Shown in pieces: positions 57,801-64,000 of a stretch of DNA of 64,000 nt. This DNA is from Scenedesmus sp. ARA3 (Eukaryota > Chlorophyta > Chlorophyceae > Sphaeropleales > Scenedesmaceae): contig RWJK01001292.1 in assembly GCA_004335835.1 (NCBI GenBank), positions 1 through 64,000 on the forward strand. Reading direction: 5' to 3'. The position numbers were made by a program, and so were the translations under genes. The notes under the pieces were generated by a model. The model saw only the letters and a program-made list of their open reading frames with translations. It had not been told where the DNA came from and searched no databases. Each line of letters begins with the position of its first letter. The stretch's first letter is position 1.

Positions 57801-60800
57801 AGGCGCCGGCCAGCTGGCAGCTGCCTGTGGGCGTTGTCGCAGGGCAAGCTGCTTGCTGCTGCCTTTAGGGCGTGGCGTAGTGCGGCATGGGTGCAGGCCA
57901 GCACACAAGCACTGCAGCAAGTAAGCTGTGTGCAGTGTGTCATTGCTGCTTTGCTGTGGTTGCATGCCGCGATGCTACTGCTCGTCAGCTGCTGGCGCTA
58001 GCTGTCGTGGCTACATGGCTTGCTCGGCTTCAAGCAGTAGCGCGGGGGTTGTTTGCAGCGCTTTTGAACTGAGGGATGTGGTGTGCGCTGCCTGCAGCAG
58101 CGTAGCTTGTCAGTAGCATGCCTTCCCTGCATACGCTTGATGCGTCAGCTACTGTTGCCATCAGCTCTGATCCTGCCGGCGCAGATGCATAGATTAGGCT
58201 TCCATGCCTAACTCGCACCATGAGCTTCCCCACAACTTGTTAGCCCCCTGACGTCGTCACTTATCTTCTGTTGTTCCATCTTCTCTCCTCCGTGTGTCAG
58301 CCACGCCGCCATGTGGACGAGGTCAGTGCAGGCCTGCCAGCATGGGTGCGCCACTTGGGGGACAGGCGGCGTCTGGAGCGGGCATGGCTGGCTTGGAGGC
58401 TGGCAGCAGCAGACGCACGCGTGGCAGCCGCCGCTGTGGCAGCAGCAGCAGCAGCAGCTGGAGGCAGTAGTAGCAGCGGCGGCGGCTACACAGGCGCGGC
58501 CGTAGCAGCAGGGGCTGCGGCAGCAGCGGCGGAGCCGAGGTGGCTTATCAGGGCAAGTCCCGCGAAAGCAGCATCTGAAGCTGCTGCTGCTGCTGTTGGC
58601 GATGGCGCTGCAGCATATGCACTAGAACCAGCCGCGCTGCACGTCGCTGTTCGCTCAACGCAAGAGATGCAACCACCCAGGGCTGTGCTGCTCCCACAGC
58701 AGCAGCAGCAGCAGCAGCAATCCCTCAGCTACCCCAGCCTTGTGCATGCTGATGAAGCAGAGCCCAGGCAAAGCCCTCCACGCAAGCCCTGGCGGCCAAA
58801 CTCTCCTACACCGCACGAGCTGAAGCCTTTCAAGCCTTTTGTCAACCACTCGGCACAACTGCCGGCCCCTGCAGCCGCGGCAGCATCGCCCCCACGTGCA
58901 GCAGCTAGCAAGCTGACAGGCCAGCAGCAGCAGCAGAAGCTGAGCTTGAGGGCCGGCAGCAAGGCCAGGGGCGGCGGCAGCAGCAGCAGCAGCGGCGGCA
59001 TTAGGTCACGCAACAGCCCCAGCCCAGCAACGCTAGACAGGCTGGCTGCACCCAAGTTGTCTTCACCTGTCAAGGCAGCTGCTGCTGCTGCCGGACCAGT
59101 GAAGGCGGCTTTTGGCAGGACGCTGAAGCAGGGCAGCTGGATGCCTCTACACAGTGGCAGTGCCAGAGCTGGCTCTGAAACAGCAACAGCAACAGCAGCA
59201 GCAGCAGCAGCAGCAACAGCAGGAAGGAGGATAGGAGTAGCAGGCCTGCCTTACAAGACAGCTGTCACAGCAGCAGCAGGCCGCACGCCAGAAGTCGCTG
59301 AAGCAGCAGCAGCAGCAGCAGTGGAGCAAACTGCTGTGTCATCATCCGTGTATGGCAGCCTGGCAGGCATCACCAGTGGCCTGCACACCATTCAGGCGCA
59401 GGTGCAGCAGCGCAGCAGGGCGCTGTTCCAGGCAGGCGCAGACGCACTGCACCCTGCAGCTCCGCCGCCGCCGCCGCCGCAGCAGCAGCAGCAGGAACAG
59501 CAGGAACGGCTTCAAATGCGCAATGTGGATGAGGAGCTGCAGAGCTTGAAGCTGCTGGTGGATCAGCAGGAGCAGCTGCTGGCACAGCTGGAGCGTGAAC
59601 AACAGCAGCAGCAGGAAAGCACGGGTGCTGCTGGATCAGCCCTAGCTGCTGCTGCTGCTGGTGCTAGTGTTGGCAGTGCTGGCAGCAGAGCAGGTGCTGC
59701 TGAGCTGCAGCAGCAGCTGGCAGGCTACCAGCAGTCTCTGCAGGACTTGACAAGCAACCTGCGTGTTGCATCACGGCCATGGCTCTACAGCAGCAGCTTG
59801 GCGGGAGCTCCGCAGGGCGCCTCGGATGGCGCAGTGCAATCTGCTGTGCCAGGGGCGGAGCCGTTGGTGGGTGCTGCAATGGCTGCTGGCAGTGCAAGCA
59901 CTGGTGGTGCTGGTGGTGCTGCGCAGTACAGCAGTGGGGGTGGGCCTGACTACGCACAACACAGCAGCGGCGGCGGTGCTGGTGCTGCATCAGAGCGCCA
60001 GAGTGTGGACCTGGTGGCCCTGCTTACTGCTGCTGCTGCGCAAGAGGAGCAGCGGGGGGCGGAGCAGCTGTCGGTGCCACTGGCAGCAGCGCTTGCTGAG
60101 GTGGTGGTGCTGACTCAGCAAGATGCTGCAGCAAACTTGCAGCAGCAGCTGGGTCTGCACAGGCAGCAGCAGCAGCAGGCGCCAGCAGGCAGCAGTGCTG
60201 CAGCTGCACAGTGGCAGGTGACTGGCCAGCCACGCAAGGCAGCACTAGCTGAGCAGCAGCAGCTTGCAGGAGGCCTTGCAGGAGCTGCAGGGGAAGGCCA
60301 TGCATATGAGGCAGCAGCAGGCGAGACGAGCCTTGCAGTGTTCCACAGCCCCACAGCTTCACCCTCGCCTGCAGTGCGCGGCGTGCCCCTCACACAGTAC
60401 GTCAGCAGCCACAGGTGCGGTTGCATTTGGTGAAGGTTGCATTGAGAGAAGGGGTTGATAGAGAGCGTGTGCGCCTAGTGTTGCTCTGTCTTAGTGTCGT
60501 GGGCTGCACGGCATTCCTTTTGTCACAAAAAGTTAGGCTGGCAGCTGCTGCAGCTGTTGTCTGTAGCCTCAGCTCCCCTCGTGCTCAGCTGCACACTATC
60601 TGAGAGGTTGCTGAGCGGTCAAGATGGCGACAAGGTGTGCTCACGCGTGGTGAAGCGAGCCGCAGCGATGCCGCCCACCCACTGTGATGCCGCCCACCCA
60701 CTGTGATGCCGCCCACTGTGATGCCGCCCACTGTGATGCCGCCCACTGTGATGCCGCCCAGATGCCGCCCACTGCGATGCCGCCCACTGTGATGCCGCCC

Positions 60801-61264
60801 ACTGTGATGCCGCCCACTGCGATGCCGCCCACTGTGATGCCGCCCACTGTGATATCCAGTGCACAGCTGGCTGATGTCGCCGCGACATATGCCGCTGTTT
60901 TGTTCTGCGGTTGCCTGCTTGCAGCTCAACACCTGGGCCCGGGCCAGCAGCAGGCAGCCCACCACACAGCCGCGTATCAGCTGCAGGAGGTGTGCCAAGG
61001 GGAGCCGCAAGCACCAGCCACAGCAGCAGCAGCAGCAGCCGCAGGCCACGCAGTGCCAGCCCCACCCCGCAAGCTGCTGCAGCGCTGCCGCAGCCACACA
61101 GCAGAGCAGCAGGGCAGCCACCGCCCGCCAGTGTTGCTGCAGTGCAGCAGCAGCAGCAGCAGCAGGGTGAAAGTGCAAGCGCAGCTGTGGAGGGGGCAGC
61201 CTCTGGCGCTGGTGTGGTGCGTTTTCAGCGGCTGAGCAAGAGTGGAGCTGGCAGCATGCCATAG
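51853..61264 (+). CDS. Large coiled-coil protein with Sfi1-like Trp repeats (putative centrin-binding/MTOC protein)
   Basis: Fifteen exons, all GT-AG and phase-compatible, give 1,884 aa: 51853-51897, 52195-52295, 52450-52756, 53031-53218, 53493-53721, 53994-54221, 54472-54585, 54817-55617, 55816-56194, 56425-56543, 56709-56810, 57106-57294, 57522-57920, 58301-60414, 60925-61264. Start MSESASEDDEQQ is acidic. Residues about 17-830 are Ala/Gln/Glu/Leu-rich coiled coil. Residues about 838-1100 contain spaced Trp motifs: LRLAWCRWRLEAA, WAVLAAWQRQTARQ, LLAAAFRAWRSAAW, LERAWLAWRLAAA. These resemble Sfi1 centrin-binding repeats. The long C-terminal exon is Ser/Gly/Gln/Ala low complexity with PPRKPWRPNSPTPHELKPF, then another coiled coil (MRNVDEELQSLKLLVDQQEQ). 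The last exon ends FQRLSKSGAGSMP. Basal-body or microtubule-organising role is inference. A weak echo of exon 2 lies near 51985. Confidence 0.7.
60663..60852 (+). repeat. 15-bp minisatellite (ACTGTGATGCCGCCC)
   Basis: About twelve units, some shortened or carrying GCG for GTG, lie in the last intron of the coiled-coil gene. The unit is a multiple of three and open in several frames (TVMPP, HCDAA), but the exon 14 frame stops at 60431-60433, so it is not coding in the spliced model. Confidence 0.92.
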
Positions 61265-62640
61265 CTGCAGCGGCAGGATTGAAGGCAGGACCTGCACCTA
61301 TTGCTTGGACTTTGGTGAGCAATTGCACATCTGCGTGCAGAAGTAACATTCCTGTTGTTCCTTTTACGGCCGGCACTGACTGCGTGCGCCCACGTCGTGC
61401 CTGCAAACTTTGGACAAGCAACTCATGGGCCGCTTGTGTGTAGTTGAGTCTGGGATTATACTCATAATGACATCTATCATTTACTCTGAGCTCCTGATTA
61501 CACCACGTTAGGTACTGCTGCATGCACAACATGACCATATGCACTGCAAAGATAACATCAGGGAAGGCTATACATTAACTTTCCAGAGGGCTTGAACAGC
61601 CTCGAGTTGTTGAAGGCGATGTTGCCATGGCTTAGATGGTATCATGTTGATGATGATGAGGCTCGAGTTGTTCAAACAATGTAATTTGGTTGGGGGTTTA
61701 ATGGCCCAACGCATGCTTCCCAGATTACTTGTTTGGTCAGCGTTGCAAGCATCTGGCAAGTGCAAGTACTCAGCGCTGGCCGTACATATATATCTACACT
61801 GCTTGACATGTAGGACCCGGTGCAGAGCCACACCGCAGCACACCAATTGGTGGAGTCTGCTCACAACCCTGCTGCTGCAGCTGCTATGCCACATGCCAGC
61901 TATCGCTGCGCCCTTGCTCAGCTGCTGCCAGCCCAGCACAACCATTTCGTTACCCATGGCCTGTAGTACCCTTCCATGAGCATGATGGTCACCAGTGCCA
62001 GATACTGCAGCATCTGCACTGAACCAGCTGCAAGGCCCCTACTGCTCCAATTTTGAAAACAGGCAACTAGGCAGCACTACACCCTGAGGGAGCCGCCTGC
62101 AGAATCCCGCAAGCTCAAACACAGCCAGTGCCACGTCAACAGAACGAGTGACCAACCTGTAACGTCTGCCTTCGCCAGCACGCGGACAGTAGCCTCTAGA
62201 GTTTGCTTTGGCGGCGTATCGCAGCTTGCTGTTGGGTTCTCACGAAACTTGAACTGAAAGTAGGGTGAGTGTTCACTTGCAGGTGTTCACTTGCCCTCCC
62301 CTGTAACAGGTCTTCTTCTTCAGCAGAACATGCAGCAGCATTGGCATGCCCGCACGCTCGCCACCGCACTGTGCACGACTGCCACCGCATTGTGCACGCT
62401 ACTATGGGTCATTCTTCGAGCATTTGTGCGGCTCATTCATGTTATGGCCCAACGCCCATGATAGTTGCGTGGTTCGCGTCCAGGCTGCTCTCAAGGCATG
62501 TGCTCTGTTCCTGACTGCTGATCAATCGTGTGCTCGTAGCGAGCATCTGTGCGCAAAATAATTTTTAGCAGTTTATCTTTTGGTGGCATTTTCAGCTAGA
62601 GTGTCTGGAGCATTGATCTAGTGTATAATTGTGTTTTTGA
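61265..62640. other. Intergenic region
   Basis: 3' flank of the coiled-coil gene and unannotatable sequence. No gene, RNA or repeat is supported. Confidence 0.5.
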
Positions 62641-63130
62641 CGGTGGGCGATGAAGAACATGTCTGTGAGTGTGAAAATGCAATGTTACATTGCGTATGTG
62701 TTACCAGTTCTCATGCTTGCCAGTGAGACATGGGCTCTGACTAAGCAGCAGACGCAGAGCCTGGAGTGTGTACATGCTAGATGCGAGCAGCTCGCGGCAG
62801 CTGTTACATGTGCGACTCTCTGATACCGAGTACTCATTATGCTGCATTATGCTTGCAATGATTGACCTGCATGCAAGTTGTAACCCTTGACATAATGACG
62901 TAATGATTACTGGATATCAAGAAGCAGTGTGGTACAGTCAGCCTTGCACATAACCTTTGGGCTGCCCGTCTGAGGTGGCCAGCGCCCGTCTGAGGTGTTG
63001 AGTCATATTGTGCGCATGGATGAGGGTAGGATCCCCTAAGTCGTTCTGTCTTTTTCATTGCAAGGATTCATGTTGACTAAAAACACTGCAGGGCCAGTCC
63101 CGACCAGGTGGCAGGATTGAAGCCCCTGGC
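62641..63130 (+). mobile_element. Decayed non-LTR retrotransposon (LINE) fragment, C-terminal end of reverse transcriptase
   Basis: 62650-62810 encodes MQCYIAYVLPVLMLASETWA followed by LTKQQTQSLECVHARC, the conserved region after the polymerase core of LINE reverse transcriptases (P-x-L-x-YGSE-x-W-x-L). About 150 bp on, AARLRWPAPV and, in another frame, VLSHIVRMDEGRIP match the RLRW-GH-x-x-RM-x-x-x-R-x-P motif. A GRPGGR-like end is near 63095. Stops and frameshifts show it is dead. No 5' part, poly-A tail or target-site duplication was found. Confidence 0.72.
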
Positions 63131-64000
63131 TCCTCATCTACCTTTCTCGGGATGATTGTCACGCATGGTCATGTCATGAGGGCACAGTGGCAGCACCGCC
63201 AACCGTGTTATGCTCAAATTTGTATGGCACAGGATGTGTCGATTAGTTTGTTTGAGCACAGGGCACAGACGTGGCGCGAGTGGCTTGTCCAAGGATTGCA
63301 CGATTGTATAGCAAAAATGGCAAGTTGCTTGACGTGAATAACACGCAAACCTTTTCAAAAGTTGCAAGAGGCACTTGACGAAAACACGATGCAACACATT
63401 GATCACTCACGTGTCTGACGGGGCCTCCGCCACTATCATGGCATGCCTTGCAGGCTGCAAGCCTGAAGCTCAGCTTCAGAGTCACACTTTCTGCTCTGCT
63501 TCACCTTCTACTCGCTCTAGTTTCACCTGCAGTCAAAGGACGCGTGACGAATCTGGCGCAGACCCTACAAACTATATAAGATTTGCCTGCTGGCTGTCGA
63601 ATCTCGTCAAACTCACACTTACCCACGCAATGCATGCAAAACAACAGCCGCATGACAACCGCAGGTTACATTGAAAAAAACCGCAGGTTACTCGCTGCTG
63701 AAGCCGTACGTGTGCCTTGAATGGAACTTGCATTTATAAAAACGTACTAGCAGCCTTGCCAGCCAAATAAAGACTGCTGACTTAACATGCCGAGGCTGAT
63801 GATGATACTAACTGAGCCTGGCAGCACGTCAGCTGAATCCAGCAGCTGCCCACAGCCGGTGCCTCGCTTGTGCTCCAGAACCTGGTAGCAGTGCTGTCGC
63901 TTCGCTCCCGCTGCCGATTTTCTCTTTATTGTCCCAATCGCACTGCCACTTCTCTTGCGCTGTCACTTTGTGTGCGCAGAGTGTGAATGTCGCGCGATGA
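63131..64000. other. Intergenic region to right edge
   Basis: No gene recognised. The GC content drops locally (63600-63760). Confidence 0.45.

Noticed and set aside
60585..61544. 319-codon minus-strand ORF over the minisatellite
   Set aside because: It owes its length to the 15-bp repeat and to antisense of exon 15; no domain and no splice context.

Overview
The window looks like nuclear DNA of a green alga (Chlorophyta; a Scenedesmus-like sphaeroplealean is my inference). The reasons are intron-rich genes with GT-AG junctions, plant-type families (CBP20, AP2, RAP-domain, SETD/Rubisco-LSMT-like, KDEL calreticulin), TTTAGGG-type motifs next to tRNA genes, and very many (CAG)n/(CTG)n tracts in introns and in Gln/Ala/Ser-rich coding regions. 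Two assembly gaps (15548-15673, 43222-43271) both lie inside CAG tracts.

Layout. 1-1404 (-): 5' half of a SET-domain methyltransferase-like gene. 1954-5249 (+): nuclear cap-binding subunit CBP20, head-to-head with it. 7243-16424 (-): a giant single-AP2-domain protein. 18492-25687 (+): three tandem copies of an unrecognised two-exon gene in a segmental triplication, with a distant relative at 39549-40307 (-). 28114 (+) and 41163 (-): two identical tRNA-Leu(AAG) genes in opposite orientation. 30682-33198 (-): RAP-domain protein. 34482-39055 (-): probable 2OG-Fe(II) oxygenase. 41848-43982 (+): small membrane protein (tentative). 46750-50687 (+): calreticulin, complete in eight exons. 51853-61264 (+): a 1,884-aa coiled-coil protein with Sfi1-like Trp repeats, 15 phase-compatible exons. 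62641-63130 (+): decayed LINE fragment. The remainder is intergenic or unresolved.

The most unusual feature is not a gene. In six neighbouring but unrelated genes, exon edges are repeated inside the introns. Truncated copies of exon 5' ends, each with its AG acceptor, sit upstream of the intact exon; truncated copies of exon 3' ends, each with its GT donor, sit downstream. I count 18 clear acceptor copies and 10 clear donor copies, plus one chimeric exon made from the 5' part of one exon and the 3' part of the preceding exon, and one duplicated terminal coding end. In every case the intact exon is the last acceptor copy or the first donor copy. This is what small tandem duplications with one breakpoint inside an exon would leave. 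I call these splice-edge echoes. They give one exon up to four competing acceptors and may be a route to new exons.

The genes do not form a pathway. They are a random sample of nuclear functions: RNA cap binding, transcription, organelle RNA, ER chaperone, cytoskeleton. That is why a shared structural habit across them points to a genome-wide process rather than gene-specific selection.
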